Translations under genes and position numbers: made by a program
Notes under the pieces: model-generated
Seen by the model: the letters and a program-made list of their open reading frames with translations, nothing else
Told to the model about the DNA's origin: nothing
Databases searched by the model: none
Shown here: positions 54,237 to 64,000 of the stretch, one piece after another
Numbering within the stretch: position 1 is the stretch's first letter
How the letters are laid out: each line of letters opens with the position of its first letter
Source of the DNA: Metabacillus mangrovi
GTDB taxonomy: Bacteria; Bacillota; Bacilli; Bacillales; Bacillaceae
Length of the DNA stretch: 64,000 nucleotides
Assembly (NCBI RefSeq): GCF_009711125.1
Contig: NZ_WMIB01000001.1
Location: 434,001 to 498,000 of the forward strand
Direction of reading: 5' to 3'

Positions 54237-54249
54237 AGCTGCTTTTTTT
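54221..54249. terminator. Terminator between convergent genes
   Basis: AAAGCAGC/GCTGCTTT stem, 9-nt loop, T run on the plus strand; shared position for the gene at 53820 and the CYP102 gene ending at 54248. Confidence 0.8.
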
Positions 54250-57200
54250 ATCCCCATACGTCTTTTGAATAGCGGCCCTGGTTTACTAAGGCCTCAAGCC
54301 AGGCAGCGGCTTCTTCCGGGGCTGCGCTTTTTACGTTCCGGCAGCTGTCCAAAAGTGCCTGTTCTGCAGCAATGCTCATTCCCCGTCTGCCGCATATATA
54401 CAGGCAGCTTGCATCCTCGTCGAGCAGACGGATGATTTTAGCGGCATGCTGCTTGAGTACATCCTGAACATAGACCCGGTCTTTGCCTGGCTCGCGGGAT
54501 AACGCCGGGTACAGGGTGACAAGTCCGTTCCGCTCTGCTTCTTCGAGTTTCTCCTTATAAAGAAATTCCTCTAGGCTCCTGCAGCCGAAAAACAAGTGTG
54601 CCTCTCCAAGCTGAACCCCTTTTTTCTGCAGGATGCTTCTTCCCTGCAGAAATCCAAGAAAAGGGGCAATACCTGATCCGCCTGCGACCATGATTAAGGG
54701 AAGAGACGGGTCTTCCGGTTTTTGAAAGCCTTGTTCTTTTATGAAGCAGGCGACAGGATCGCCAGGCTGCAGGCCGGCCAGGTAATGGGAGGCAGTCCCT
54801 TCATAGAATCCGCTGCCGTTCCACGCCTTTTCCTTTACTACCCTGACTGTCAGACTGATTCTCCCCGGGTCCGCTTCAGGGGAGCTGGCGATGGAATAAA
54901 AGCGGGGCTTGAGAGGCGGGAGCATCCGGAAGAACCGTTCGAAAGGCAGCTCGCAAGCGTTATACGCTTCCAGGATTTCCAGAAGGGAAACCCGCTTCTT
55001 TACAACTTCTTCCTCATAGTTCTGCAGCTTTTTTTCCAGTTCGATCCGATGGGGAGGACACTCCGTATAGCGGATTGCTGTCAGGAGGTGAGACTTTGCG
55101 GCCGGTTCCTGCAATTCAGGATAATCCGCAAGGAGCCTGCGGATTTCAATCGGTTCGTTAAGTGGAAGGTGGCTTGATTTCCCTTTAAAAATTACACGCT
55201 CGTTCCCTGTCAGCCGGAAACGGCTCAGAACACGGTCAATCAATTCCGGGCGGTTTTGAGGGAAAATTCCGATGTGACCCCCTTCCCGGAAGGAAACTCC
55301 GGGCGGGAGAAGCAGCTCAAGGTGCCGGGTGCTGCGCGGGCTTCCTGCCTGATGCAATTCGCGGTTCACAGCGGTTTCGGCCGGAAATGCCCGGTATTTC
55401 TCAGCAAGGCGGCTCAGCGGAGCGGCGGCTGCAAATTCCATCTCCACAGATGCTTCCATCTCTGCCGGCTCCCAATCGAGGGAATAGCTGACGGCCAGGG
55501 CGCGCCACATCTCTTCCTCCCATTGCTCAAAGCTGCCCAGCAAATCCTCGTCGGCATCCCCTGCCCCAAGTCTGCAGATTTGCTCGGCCCCTTTTTCGGA
55601 CATCTTCTTGTCAATCAGAGCCGGAATCCGCTGGAAGGTGGCCGACCAGGTCCGGTCTCCGCATCCGAATACAGCAAATCGAACCCCCTGCAGGCTCTCG
55701 TTCGTCTCCTCAAGCCACTTAACAAATGTCTTAGCGTTGTCTGGCGGCGCTCCGTTGTAGGTGGAAGAAAGCAGAAGAACGGCCCCTTCCCGGGGAAGCC
55801 CGCCAGAGTATGCGTCGAGTGGCGCTGCTTTTGCGGTATACCCGAGCGCTGATCCCTTTTCGGCAAGGCGCAGCGCCAGCTCTTCGGAGGTACCCATATT
55901 GGACCCATATAAGATTAAAAGAGGAGTGTGATGGCCTTTTTCTGCAGCTTCGGCAGGCTCAGGCTGAGCGGTATCAGATTGAGGCGGGACGTCCGGGGAA
56001 GCGGTCCATTTCCGCCTTGGTTTCACTTTCATCTTAAATCCGTAAGGCTTCCAGCTGAGCGTTTCCTTGATCTTCAGCTCGTAATCCGGAAAATGCTCAA
56101 AATCAAAATACTTGAGCAGCAGACTGAGGGCCATCGCCGCCTCATGGAGGGCAAACTGCTGGCCGATGCAGGCCCGCTGCCCATTGCCAAATGGCTTGAA
56201 AGCATGCGGTGGAATAGCCGTCATATCCTCGAAACGCTCAGGGATAAATTCTTCTGCCTTCTCTCCCCACACTGTCCGGTCCCGGTGCAGGTGAGGCAGA
56301 AGGACGGTTAATTCCTGCCCTTCCCTGATGGCGTACTCTCCCCCTACTATTTCGCTTTCCTTTGCGTAGAGGGAGATCACCGGCACAGTCGGCCACAGAC
56401 GGAGTGTCTCAAAAAGAACCATCGGGATGTATTTTAGTTTTTTCACTTCCTGGAAAGACGGAACCCGCGACGTCAGTATACGGTCTGCCTCTTCCCGCGC
56501 TGCCTTGAGACTGCGGCGGTTTTTGCAAAGAAGATAAAGAGCGAAGGACAGCATCCCCCCTGTCGTCTCGTGACCGGCTATTAAAAAGGTCATGATTTGA
56601 TAGCGGATGTTCTCATCATCGAGACGCTCACCTGTTTCAGGGTCCTTACTTTTCAGCATGTGGGAGAGAAGATCATCCGGCCATTCCTTTTGTTCCAGCT
56701 GCTTTCGGTCCTGAATCAGCCGGTCCACGAGATTGAACATCGACTGAATGTGCGCACCGAACTCCGCCTCCTGTTCCCTGCTGCCCTTCTCATTTTTACG
56801 GGGCCTGACGAGACGGGCCATCGCCTCGGTGAGCACAGCATTCATACTGTCAATAAACGGGTGAAAGCCTGTCCTGTAAAAACTGTTGAAGCGATACCCA
56901 AATCCGCATAACCCGATTGTATCCAGAGTCAGTCTTGTCATGTCCTCTGAAACATCAACTGTCTCGCCGGCATTCAGCCTCTCCCACTTCTGAACGAGCT
57001 GGCCGGCAATATCACTCATCATGGAATGATAGTTTTTCATAGCTTTTAGACTGAAAGCCGGCAAAAGAATATGATGCGCCTTTTTCCAGTTCGGTTCATG
57101 TGTCCAGCTCGTAAAAAGCCCGTCTCCTGAAAATGGCCTTAGATTCTGCAGGGCGGGACTTACACTTTTATCAAACCTGTTTTCATCACAAATCTCGGAA

Positions 57201-57379
57201 ACGAGCCTGTGGCTTGATAGAAAGATGGCCGCATTCCGGGGCCTGTCAAACTGAAAAATCGGACCGGCATGCTTTGACACCTTTAAAAGCGACTGAACCA
57301 GACCGTCCGGATTGTTGAGCGGTCCCTGCGCATCCCCGTTTTTCAGCTCTACCCGGGGAATCGGCTTAAGATGGTCCAT
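54248..57379 (-). CDS. CYP102-type P450/reductase fusion, divergent paralogue
   Basis: A 1043-residue self-sufficient P450: heme domain (about 1-460: I-helix AGHETTGG, ExxR ETLRLWP, heme Cys in [10 protein letters not shown]), FMN domain ([10 protein letters not shown] onward, about 480-620), FAD/NADPH domain ([17 protein letters not shown]; ends KDVWG). Phe in GDGLFTSW (BM3 Phe87) is kept. The residues that hold the fatty-acid carboxylate in BM3, Arg47 and Tyr51, are Asn49 and Phe53 here, so the substrate may differ. NADPH motif GDGSQM is replaced by GRRGMS. Start MDHLKPIPR, 7 nt after AGAGGG. Confidence 0.95.
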   Translation of the reverse strand: MDHLKPIPRVELKNGDAQGPLNNPDGLVQSLLKVSKHAGPIFQFDRPRNAAIFLSSHRLVSEICDENRFDKSVSPALQNLRPFSGDGLFTSWTHEPNWKKAHHILLPAFSLKAMKNYHSMMSDIAGQLVQKWERLNAGETVDVSEDMTRLTLDTIGLCGFGYRFNSFYRTGFHPFIDSMNAVLTEAMARLVRPRKNEKGSREQEAEFGAHIQSMFNLVDRLIQDRKQLEQKEWPDDLLSHMLKSKDPETGERLDDENIRYQIMTFLIAGHETTGGMLSFALYLLCKNRRSLKAAREEADRILTSRVPSFQEVKKLKYIPMVLFETLRLWPTVPVISLYAKESEIVGGEYAIREGQELTVLLPHLHRDRTVWGEKAEEFIPERFEDMTAIPPHAFKPFGNGQRACIGQQFALHEAAMALSLLLKYFDFEHFPDYELKIKETLSWKPYGFKMKVKPRRKWTASPDVPPQSDTAQPEPAEAAEKGHHTPLLILYGSNMGTSEELALRLAEKGSALGYTAKAAPLDAYSGGLPREGAVLLLSSTYNGAPPDNAKTFVKWLEETNESLQGVRFAVFGCGDRTWSATFQRIPALIDKKMSEKGAEQICRLGAGDADEDLLGSFEQWEEEMWRALAVSYSLDWEPAEMEASVEMEFAAAAPLSRLAEKYRAFPAETAVNRELHQAGSPRSTRHLELLLPPGVSFREGGHIGIFPQNRPELIDRVLSRFRLTGNERVIFKGKSSHLPLNEPIEIRRLLADYPELQEPAAKSHLLTAIRYTECPPHRIELEKKLQNYEEEVVKKRVSLLEILEAYNACELPFERFFRMLPPLKPRFYSIASSPEADPGRISLTVRVVKEKAWNGSGFYEGTASHYLAGLQPGDPVACFIKEQGFQKPEDPSLPLIMVAGGSGIAPFLGFLQGRSILQKKGVQLGEAHLFFGCRSLEEFLYKEKLEEAERNGLVTLYPALSREPGKDRVYVQDVLKQHAAKIIRLLDEDASCLYICGRRGMSIAAEQALLDSCRNVKSAAPEEAAAWLEALVNQGRYSKDVWG

Positions 57380-57596
57380 ATGCATTCCCTCTTTCGTATT
57401 GAATGTCCTAGTCCCTATTTTATGAAAATACCGGCGGATGGCTTGGACATTCTGCGAAAATCGGAACAGGACCGGAGTTTTATGCAGGCAGTTTTCATCA
57501 GGAACAGGCGGACGGCTTACTGGCATTGTTCCGACCTGCATCGCCCGATTCGGAAACTCCCGCTGCACTTGGACGGATGATCTGTCCATCAGGCTG

Positions 57597-57628
57597 AAAA
57601 ACCCTCCTAAATGCAATCCGGAGGGTTT
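57597..57628. terminator. Terminator of the orphan between the P450 genes
   Basis: AAAACCCTCC/GGAGGGTTTT perfect 10-bp stem with a 12-nt loop; follows the minus-strand gene ending at 57639. Confidence 0.82.
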
Positions 57629-57638
57629 TATTAATTTT

Positions 57639-58103
57639 CTAGGCCTTTATTTTCCTGATTTTAATCGTTGAACAATGGATGATGATTTTCGTTTGTGAGA
57701 ATAAAAAAATTTCATGCTGTACTTTCTTTTTACTCAACGGCAGAATTTCATCATAGCCCCACTCGTCCAATCCTCTTCTGCCGCCAAAAACAATTTCCTT
57801 TGGTTTGTTTGCATAGACATTTCTGGTGATGTCATAATCCATTAAGAATTTACGGACATTGACCCATTGAATTTCATAAATGCCGCCTTCTTGGTATTGC
57901 TCAACAACCATATTGATGGAGGTGGGGTCTTTTGTTTTGCCGTTCTCCTGATTGAGAACAGTTAAGGAAATCACCTTGCCATCATGAAAGGAATTTGTTT
58001 TTAAAAAAATCGCCGTCTCTTTATTGAATCTTGGTAAAAGTTTTTGCAGCTCTTGTCTGTAACCCGCTGGATCCCACGTGTCATCGTCTATAAAATACTT
58101 CAC
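57639..58103 (-). CDS. Hypothetical protein between the two CYP102 genes
   Basis: A 154-residue soluble protein of unknown function ([20 protein letters not shown]), with a patch [20 protein letters not shown] near residue 108. It is more AT-rich than the flanking P450 genes. The aromatic/acidic look recalls immunity or SMI1-like proteins, without proof. AGGAGAT-type site precedes the ATG. Its own terminator follows, so it is not simply part of a P450 operon. Confidence 0.75.
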   Translation of the reverse strand: MKYFIDDDTWDPAGYRQELQKLLPRFNKETAIFLKTNSFHDGKVISLTVLNQENGKTKDPTSINMVVEQYQEGGIYEIQWVNVRKFLMDYDITRNVYANKPKEIVFGGRRGLDEWGYDEILPLSKKKVQHEIFLFSQTKIIIHCSTIKIRKIKA

Positions 58104-58221
58104 TCAAATGATCTCCTTATCCCTATTAACCTCCTGTTTATTTTAAAATAAAATGTTCTTCCGGACCAACCTATTTTCCACATTTTAGCGAATAAGCCTT
58201 CCAGTCAGCTTCTGTCCGCCC

Positions 58222-61200
58222 CTATTTCCCCGCCCAGACATCCTTTGCGAAGCGGCCCTCTTTCTCAAGGCGGCGGAGCCAAGCGTCTGCTTCCACTGCA
58301 GAGGCCTGTTTTTCAGACTGATAGCTTTCTTTAATGGCAGCTTCGACATCCGGTGCCATCTGGCTGCCGTCTCCGCAGATGTACAGGTGTCCGCCCTTTT
58401 CAAGGAGAGAAAGCAGCGCGGAGGCATCCTCTCTGATCATATGCTGCACATAGGTTTTGGCCTTGCCCTCTTGTCGTGAAAAAGCGGTGCGGAGTGTAAT
58501 CAGATCTAGCCGTTCTGCTTCAAGAAGTTCCTCTTCATACAGATAATCATGAAGGCGTTCCCTGCAGCCGAAGTAGAGATACGCTTCACCGAGCTGTGCA
58601 CCCTCTTCTTTTATAGCTCGGCGTCCTTGCAGGAATCCTCTGAACGGGGCGATCCCGGTCCCCGGGCCTACCATGATGAGCGGGGTTTCCGGATTCTCCG
58701 GCCGTTCGAATGCTCCTTGCGGCTCCCCGACAAAGCAGAGAACTTCATCCCCGGGCTTCACCTGTGCAAGATAGCCGGAAGCGACGCCATTGTATTCTCC
58801 CGCTCCGCTCCAGGCCGGATCCTTCAGTACACTCACGGTCAGGCTCGCTTTCCGCGGGGATAACAGCGGAGAGCTTGAGATCGAATAATAGCGCGGCTTA
58901 AGTGCAGGCAGCAGACTCAGAAAGCGGCTGAAAGAAAGCTCACAAGCCATATACTTTTCCAGCAGCTCAAGCATCGTGATGCGCTTTGGAAGGATTTCAT
59001 ACTGGTATCTTTCAAGCATCGCCTCAAGCTCCATCCTGTGGGGAGGGCAGACGTTGACCTCTGCCAGGACCTTCAGCTGGGCGCGGGTGACTGGCTCCTG
59101 CAGCTCAACCGCATCAGAAAGCACGTCAATGACCCTTACCGGCTGCCCCTGTGGCAGATGAGAATGCTTTGAACCTTCACTTTCGAGCACCATTTGTTCA
59201 TCACCGGACAGCTGAAGACGGCGGAGCACTCTGTTGACGAGCACACGGCTGTTTTTAGGAAACACACCAATGTGGCCGCCTTCTTTATAGCTGGTGCCTT
59301 CCGGCAGAAGCAGCTCCACATGGCGCGTACTGCGGCCGCTTGCAGCGGACTGAAGCTCTCTGGAGGCTGCCACCTCTGCCTTGAACGCCTGATGTGCTTT
59401 TGCAAGCGGTGCAGCCGGTTCATTTTTAACGATGGTCACTGAAAGGCTGCTTCCTGTCCCGTGTTCTTCTTCGGGAAGTTCTACGTTAAAATGGGAGGCA
59501 GCAGCAGGCCAGAATGCCTCGTTCCATGCGTCAAAACTCCCTTCAAAATCGGCGTCGGCATCCCCTTCGCCTCTTCCGACAAAGCGGATTGCACCCTTGG
59601 AGTGCATGGTTTCATCGATTACATGCGGAATCCGCTGATACGTGCTTGCCCAGTTCCGGTCCCCGCAGCCAAAAACGGTATAAGATACTCCCGCCAGTTC
59701 TTCTGGATCAGCCTGCTCCAGCCAATCGATAAACCCCCGGGCGTTATCAGGCGGATTGCCGTTATAGGAGGAGGAGAAAATCACCACAGCTCCTTCTTGG
59801 GGCAATTTCCCCGCATATTCATCAAGCGGTGCAGTTTCCGCTCTAAATCCGAGGCTTATCCCCTCATCGGCAAACTCTTCCGCCAGTCCTTCGGCTGTTC
59901 CCATATTGGATCCGTATAAAACAAGAAGCGGTGTCTGATGGGCGTCCTTTTTTGGAGCCCTGGAAGGTGCCGGCTTCTCTTTTCGCACAGCCTCTTCCGG
60001 CCGGGCAGCGGATCCCATCCATTTTTTCCGCGATTTCACCTTCATCGTAAACTGATTTGGCTTGAGAGTAAGCGCTTCTTTCACGTCGAGTTCATAATTT
60101 GTATGATCCGTAAAATCAAAATGCTTCAGCAGCAGCCCCATGACAAGAATAGCTTCATGAAGGGCGAACTGCTGCCCGATGCACGCACGCTGGCCGTTGC
60201 CGAACGGCTTGAAGGCATGAGCGGGGATGCTGCTCATATCCTCAAAGCGCTCCGGCTTGAATTCTTCAGCATCGGCCCCCCATACAGAAGGATCCCGGTG
60301 CAAAGCCGGCAGCAGGACGGTTACTTCTTCCCCTTTGCCAATCCTATACCGGCCGCCCAGTACTTCGTCTTGCTTGGCATACAGGGAGAAAGCCGGGGCA
60401 GTCGGCCAGAGTCTGAGCGTTTCGTTGAGGATCATCTGAATGTATTTCAGCTTTTTGACCTCTTTATACTCAGGCACCGCATCGGGAAGAACACGGTCTG
60501 CCTCTTCCTGCGCTTTTTTTAGGATCTCAGGATTTTTCAGCAAATAATAAAAGGTAAAGGAGAGAAGACCGCTTGTCGTTTCATGCCCGGCAATCAGAAA
60601 GGTAATGATCTGGAAGCGGATGTTCTCATCGCTGAGCCCTTCCCCTGTCTCAGGATCCTTGCTCCTCAGCATGTGGGAGAGCAGATCATCGGCCCATTCT
60701 TCTTCATGCTGCTCCTTGCGCTCTGCGATAAGCTGGTCAACAAGGCTGAACATATCCTGAATGTTTTTTTGGTACTGCTCCTCTTTTTGCTGCAGAAAGC
60801 TTTCGTCTGTTTCGGTTCTCTGAAGCTTGTTCATGGCTTCGCCGAGAGCGCCGGACATGCTTTTGATAAACGGGTGAAAGTTCTCGCGGTAATAGCTGTT
60901 AAACCGGAAATTAAATCCGCACAGCCCGATCGTATCAAGGGTTAGCCGCGTCATATCCTCTGACACATCGACAGAATCCCCGGCGTTGAGACGTTCCCAT
61001 TTCAGAACAAGCTGGGAGGCGATATCCGCCATCATATGGTGGTAGCCCTTCATCGCCTTCTGGCTGAAGCTCGGCAGAAGGATATTGTGCGCTTTCTTCC
61101 AGTTCGGCTCATCTGTCCAGCTCGTAAACAGGCCATCTCCCGAAAAGGCCCGGACGTTTTTCAGCGCCTGGCTGATGCTTTTATCAAACCGGGATTCATC

Positions 61201-61392
61201 TGAAACTTCGGCTGTTAATTCCCTGCAAGAAAGATAAACCGTGGACCGGGAAGGGTTTTCAAGCTTGAATACAGGCCCCATTTCTTTAGCCAATTTCATC
61301 AGTGACTGAACGGGCTTTTCCGGACTGAGAAGCGGTAAATATTTCGATTCTCCGTTAAGCTCAGGGCTTGGAATTTTGCTCATCGTCTTCAT
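58222..61392 (-). CDS. CYP102A-type P450/NADPH reductase (BM3-like)
   Basis: A 1056-residue P450BM3 homologue for subterminal hydroxylation of fatty acids. Heme domain: Arg49/Tyr53 (BM3 Arg47/Tyr51) in [10 protein letters not shown], Phe in [44 protein letters not shown] domain: [19 protein letters not shown] domain: [32 protein letters not shown], end KDVWAGK. Start ATG is 7 nt after AAGGA. It lies 21 nt behind the bm3R1 homologue, the same pair as in B. megaterium, so transcription is probably repressor-controlled. Confidence 0.97.
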   Translation of the reverse strand: MKTMSKIPSPELNGESKYLPLLSPEKPVQSLMKLAKEMGPVFKLENPSRSTVYLSCRELTAEVSDESRFDKSISQALKNVRAFSGDGLFTSWTDEPNWKKAHNILLPSFSQKAMKGYHHMMADIASQLVLKWERLNAGDSVDVSEDMTRLTLDTIGLCGFNFRFNSYYRENFHPFIKSMSGALGEAMNKLQRTETDESFLQQKEEQYQKNIQDMFSLVDQLIAERKEQHEEEWADDLLSHMLRSKDPETGEGLSDENIRFQIITFLIAGHETTSGLLSFTFYYLLKNPEILKKAQEEADRVLPDAVPEYKEVKKLKYIQMILNETLRLWPTAPAFSLYAKQDEVLGGRYRIGKGEEVTVLLPALHRDPSVWGADAEEFKPERFEDMSSIPAHAFKPFGNGQRACIGQQFALHEAILVMGLLLKHFDFTDHTNYELDVKEALTLKPNQFTMKVKSRKKWMGSAARPEEAVRKEKPAPSRAPKKDAHQTPLLVLYGSNMGTAEGLAEEFADEGISLGFRAETAPLDEYAGKLPQEGAVVIFSSSYNGNPPDNARGFIDWLEQADPEELAGVSYTVFGCGDRNWASTYQRIPHVIDETMHSKGAIRFVGRGEGDADADFEGSFDAWNEAFWPAAASHFNVELPEEEHGTGSSLSVTIVKNEPAAPLAKAHQAFKAEVAASRELQSAASGRSTRHVELLLPEGTSYKEGGHIGVFPKNSRVLVNRVLRRLQLSGDEQMVLESEGSKHSHLPQGQPVRVIDVLSDAVELQEPVTRAQLKVLAEVNVCPPHRMELEAMLERYQYEILPKRITMLELLEKYMACELSFSRFLSLLPALKPRYYSISSSPLLSPRKASLTVSVLKDPAWSGAGEYNGVASGYLAQVKPGDEVLCFVGEPQGAFERPENPETPLIMVGPGTGIAPFRGFLQGRRAIKEEGAQLGEAYLYFGCRERLHDYLYEEELLEAERLDLITLRTAFSRQEGKAKTYVQHMIREDASALLSLLEKGGHLYICGDGSQMAPDVEAAIKESYQSEKQASAVEADAWLRRLEKEGRFAKDVWAGK

Positions 61393-61413
61393 TCTGTATT
61401 CCTTCTTTCCGTT

Positions 61414-61995
61414 TTAATGATGGATGCGGACTGCATCCCAGCAGCATTCTTCGATTCCTTTAAGCAGCTCCGGTGTTTCTTCAAGCTGGCCGGCACGGAT
61501 CAGCCTGTGAAGCTCCAGGAAAGCCCCGAACAAAATCGCAATCAAGCCTTCAGAGGGAAGATTCCGGATAAACTTTTCCTTTTTTCCATTCTCAAAAAAA
61601 TCATAAATACCCGAAAGTGACTTCGTAAATTGGGCATGGCTGTCCTCCGTTAAAAAATGGGCATGGAAATGATTCCGGATGTAGCATAGAGCATGCTCAT
61701 GGTTGTTTGTAAAGGAAACCATTCCATAGAAAAAATTTCTAAACCGGCCGCGCGGACCATCCTTTTTTTCTGGAGTCTTTTCATGCACAGACTGTTCAAA
61801 TTGCTCCAGACATTGCTGAAAAAGGACATTTCCAAGCATCTCTTTGTTTTCGAAATAACGGTAGATCGTACCTGAACCTACACCTGCTTTTTCTGCGATG
61901 GCAGGAACTGAGGCTGCATCAAATCCCCGCTCTGCAAACAGCGCGAGCGCTGCCTGCAGGATTTGCTTCTTTTTGCCTGTAGCAGCAAACGCCAC
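61414..61995 (-). CDS. bm3R1: TetR-family repressor, Bm3R1 homologue
   Basis: A 193-residue TetR regulator; Bm3R1 of B. megaterium has 192. Shared stretches include [28 protein letters not shown] (HTH, about 30-50), [15 protein letters not shown] and [14 protein letters not shown]. Bm3R1 represses its own gene and CYP102A1 and is relieved by fatty acids and barbiturates. Start taken as GTG at 61995, 7 nt after GGAGG; a longer frame begins inside the operator. Forms an operon with the P450 gene. Confidence 0.93.
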   Translation of the reverse strand: MAFAATGKKKQILQAALALFAERGFDAASVPAIAEKAGVGSGTIYRYFENKEMLGNVLFQQCLEQFEQSVHEKTPEKKDGPRGRFRNFFYGMVSFTNNHEHALCYIRNHFHAHFLTEDSHAQFTKSLSGIYDFFENGKKEKFIRNLPSEGLIAILFGAFLELHRLIRAGQLEETPELLKGIEECCWDAVRIHH

Positions 61996-62012
61996 CCGAA
62001 TTCCTCCTCGTG

Positions 62013-62032
62013 CGGAATGAACGTTCATTCCG
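62013..62032 (-). promoter_or_regulatory. Bm3R1-type operator, perfect 20-bp palindrome
   Basis: CGGAATGAACGTTCATTCCG, a perfect palindrome 17 nt upstream of the bm3R1 start codon. As I recall, B. megaterium Bm3R1 binds a 20-bp perfect dyad in the same place with this sequence. Confidence 0.9.
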
Positions 62033-62153
62033 TTTGTGGTAAAGTCTACTCTTCTCTATATCTTTTATAAATAGAACAGAAGACTGAATTTTCATTGAGG
62101 AAAAAAACCCCGTATCCAGCAAATTTCCGGATTTCCGCCTAAAAAAACCCACA

Positions 62154-62181
62154 AAAAAATCCGGACAGAATCCGGATTTTT
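62154..62181 (-). terminator. Terminator of yqjP-yqjQ
   Basis: AAATCCGG/CCGGATTT stem with T run on the minus strand, right after the yqjQ stop. Confidence 0.85.
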
Positions 62182-62969
62182 CACTTCTTATTAAAGGCAT
62201 TTCCAGCCAGCTTTTCAATGAGCCCCGGCGCAAGCTGATAAACAGTGCTTCCGGCATTCATCCAGCGGGGCAGGTTGATCTCCCTTTTGTAATGCACGAT
62301 GGACTGGACAACTTTTTCAGCAACAAATTCCGGGGTAAGCATCCACCGCTCCACATTTTTCGTATACTCCCCGCTCTCGTCCGCTGTATCAAAAAAATCG
62401 GTCCGGATCGGGCCTGGGTTGACCGTCGTTACCTGAATCCCGGTCCCCTTGCATTCCATGCGGAGGCTGTTTGAAAAACCCAGCACCGCATGTTTCGTGG
62501 CCGAATACAGGCTCGATTTTGGTGTTGCGATTTTCCCAGCCTGGGAGGCAATATTGATCACATGGCCGCTCCCCTGTGCTCTCATCGCCGGCAGCACCGC
62601 TTTCGTGCAGCCGATCAAACCGAAAACGTTCACTTTAAACATTTTTTCCATTTCCTTAAGTGCAGAATCCTCGACCGTCTTAAAAACTCCGAATCCAGCA
62701 TTATTGATCAGAACATCGATCCGTCCTGTTTTTGCGAGCAGCTCCCGGAAGACCGGTTCGATTGCCCCTGTGTCTGACACATCCAGCACCGAATAAAGCG
62801 CTTCTGTCCCATACGTGTCCCTTAGTTCTGCTGCCAGCGTTTTCAGCTTTTCCTCCCGCCTCGCAAGCAGCACGACTGAGGCGCCGGCTGCGGCTGTCTT
62901 TCTGGCCATCGCTTCGCCGATGCCTCCTGAAGCCCCCGTAATATACACCACTTTATTTTTCAGTTTCAT
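62181..62969 (-). CDS. yqjQ: SDR-family oxidoreductase YqjQ
   Basis: A 262-residue classical [11 protein letters not shown] cofactor loop, NNAGFG, catalytic Ser in NIASQAG and YSATKHA. It has the C-terminal extension of the DltE/YqjQ group. Substrate unknown. Located 11 nt behind yqjP, the same order as in B. subtilis. Confidence 0.9.
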   Translation of the reverse strand: MKLKNKVVYITGASGGIGEAMARKTAAAGASVVLLARREEKLKTLAAELRDTYGTEALYSVLDVSDTGAIEPVFRELLAKTGRIDVLINNAGFGVFKTVEDSALKEMEKMFKVNVFGLIGCTKAVLPAMRAQGSGHVINIASQAGKIATPKSSLYSATKHAVLGFSNSLRMECKGTGIQVTTVNPGPIRTDFFDTADESGEYTKNVERWMLTPEFVAEKVVQSIVHYKREINLPRWMNAGSTVYQLAPGLIEKLAGNAFNKK

Positions 62970-62980
62970 AAGCCACCATC

Positions 62981-63925
62981 CTAAGCAGAATACATGCGGT
63001 TTTCAATAGACCCGTCTGATGTTATTTTACCCAGGTTCTCCAGATAATCCAATTGTGCGATCGTCTCAGACATGGTGAGCATCAATTCTTTATGGAAAAC
63101 GGTCGGAAAAAGCTCTGAACACACCTGGAAGGCCGTCATATCCTTGCGCTCCAGCATCTTCCGCACCTCTTCAGCCCTGTCCGCCTGCCTCTTCTGTCTG
63201 TAGCGGATGAGTTCATGAGGCGAATCGATCATTTCTCCATGGCCGGCAAAAATGCGCGAGAGCGGCAGATTGTGCAGTTTTTCAAAAGTCTGATTGAACT
63301 GAAGCTGCGGCTTGGGCCGCTCTGTTCCGGACATCGGCGGCTCCAGGAGAGGGTTGGCAGAGATTTTTTTCAGCAGGACATCGCCCCCAAACAATGACCC
63401 TTCTACTTCGTTGTACAACGCAATGTGAGATTGGGCATGGCCCGGGGTATAAAGGACCCGGTAGCCCTCCATTCCCGGAACCGCATCCCCTTCTGTCAGC
63501 GTCTGATCGAGTGAGGCTGTACAGGAGTAAACCAGGTTCCGCTCCAGGTTTTTAATGTATTTCAAGAACACCGGATCCACTCCTGTCTCCAGCAAAAGCT
63601 TCTGAAAAAACTGTTTCTGTTCTTCAATAAACAGCGGATCGCGTGAAATCCACCGTTCATTATAAGGATGGCCGATCACCCGGGCTCCCTGCAGCTCATC
63701 GAGCAGCCCGACGTGGTCCGGATGATGATGGGTGATGATGACCTGTTCAATCTCTTCCAGCTCATAGCCTGTTTCTTTAAGCTGATGTTTCAATGCAGCC
63801 AAAGCTTCTTCGGTTTTCGGCCCTGCATCGATTAACGTCAATGACTCTCCTTTATACAAATATACATTTATATCCCCGACCGGAAACGGAGTAGGGATCT
63901 GCAGCTGCTGAATGGATGGGTTCAT
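62981..63925 (-). CDS. yqjP: Metallo-beta-lactamase-fold hydrolase YqjP
   Basis: A 314-residue MBL-fold protein. The metal motif THHHPDHVG (about residues 64-72), the His in [12 protein letters not shown], Asp in GGDVLL and His in AGHGEMI complete the binuclear site. A C-terminal helical domain follows. Related to glyoxalase II-like hydrolases; substrate unknown. GAGGCG precedes the ATG; first gene of yqjP-yqjQ. Confidence 0.92.
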   Translation of the reverse strand: MNPSIQQLQIPTPFPVGDINVYLYKGESLTLIDAGPKTEEALAALKHQLKETGYELEEIEQVIITHHHPDHVGLLDELQGARVIGHPYNERWISRDPLFIEEQKQFFQKLLLETGVDPVFLKYIKNLERNLVYSCTASLDQTLTEGDAVPGMEGYRVLYTPGHAQSHIALYNEVEGSLFGGDVLLKKISANPLLEPPMSGTERPKPQLQFNQTFEKLHNLPLSRIFAGHGEMIDSPHELIRYRQKRQADRAEEVRKMLERKDMTAFQVCSELFPTVFHKELMLTMSETIAQLDYLENLGKITSDGSIENRMYSA

Positions 63926-64000
63926 CTTATCGCCTCATTTACTATTTTTCTATAAGTTTGATTGTACTTGACTGCTGATTGCAGCTTGGAGGTATTCTCT

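Overview
The window is a chromosomal segment of a spore-forming member of the Bacillaceae. Gene content and order follow the Bacillus subtilis region that runs rluB-spm-dacB-scp-rib-ppiB-ypuA-lysA-spoVA-spoIIA-dacF-pupG-drm-xerD-fur-spoIIM-nudF-mciZ-yqkF ... yqkD ... yqkC-yqkB ... yqjX-yqjW ... yqjQ-yqjP. A CYP102 gene next to a close homologue of the Bacillus megaterium repressor Bm3R1 suggests a Bacillus/Priestia/Metabacillus-like organism, but the species cannot be fixed from the sequence. No rRNA or tRNA gene, complete insertion sequence, prophage or CRISPR array was seen.

Layout. 1-5.1 kb (mostly minus): rluB (cut by the window edge), spmB-spmA-dacB (spore cortex, behind a near-perfect SigE promoter), ypuI, scpB-scpA (chromosome condensation). 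5.2-10.4 kb: a 31-residue YjcZ-type ORF behind a SigK-like promoter, ypuF, ribT, and ribH-ribBA-ribE-ribD under an FMN riboswitch. 10.5-14 kb: a LysM/CAP secreted protein, ppiB, ypuA, then a striking 102-bp tandem repeat array. 14-23.4 kb: lysA, the spoVA heptacistron (SigG promoter), sigF-spoIIAB-spoIIAA (SigH-like promoter) and dacF. 23.5-35.4 kb: a first array of 190-bp hairpin repeats, a DinB-fold protein, a DUF1801 protein, pdp-pupG-drm (nucleoside salvage), xerD, yqzK, fur (with a PerR-box-like site), spoIIM, yqxK, nudF, the tiny FtsZ inhibitor gene mciZ, yqkF and a dehydrogenase.

35.4-43.6 kb: a leucine/ketone-body module (scoB-scoA-thiolase divergent from HMG-CoA lyase, with a cre-like site between), a tandem pair of YqkD-like hydrolases, a peptidoglycan-binding protein, a dehydrogenase and a DUF4395 membrane protein. 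43.6-50.9 kb is more accessory: an AT-rich orphan, an MFS pump with an ArsR-type regulator, a YtrA-type GntR regulator with its ABC transporter, an esterase, YqkC, YqkB, a CDGSH protein and an HPr-like protein lacking the phosphorylatable histidine. 50.9-53.8 kb: YolD-like protein plus a Y-family polymerase with an SOS box, then the second 190-bp hairpin-repeat array.

53.8-64 kb: two full-length CYP102 (P450-reductase fusion) paralogues separated by a small orphan, with bm3R1 and a perfect 20-bp operator upstream of the first; then YqjQ and YqjP. The most unusual material is the repeats: a 102-bp array (exact register over eight units, bounded by inverted near-copies of one terminator) and two distant arrays of a second family whose unit carries two inverted 19-21 bp arms around a 13-nt loop.
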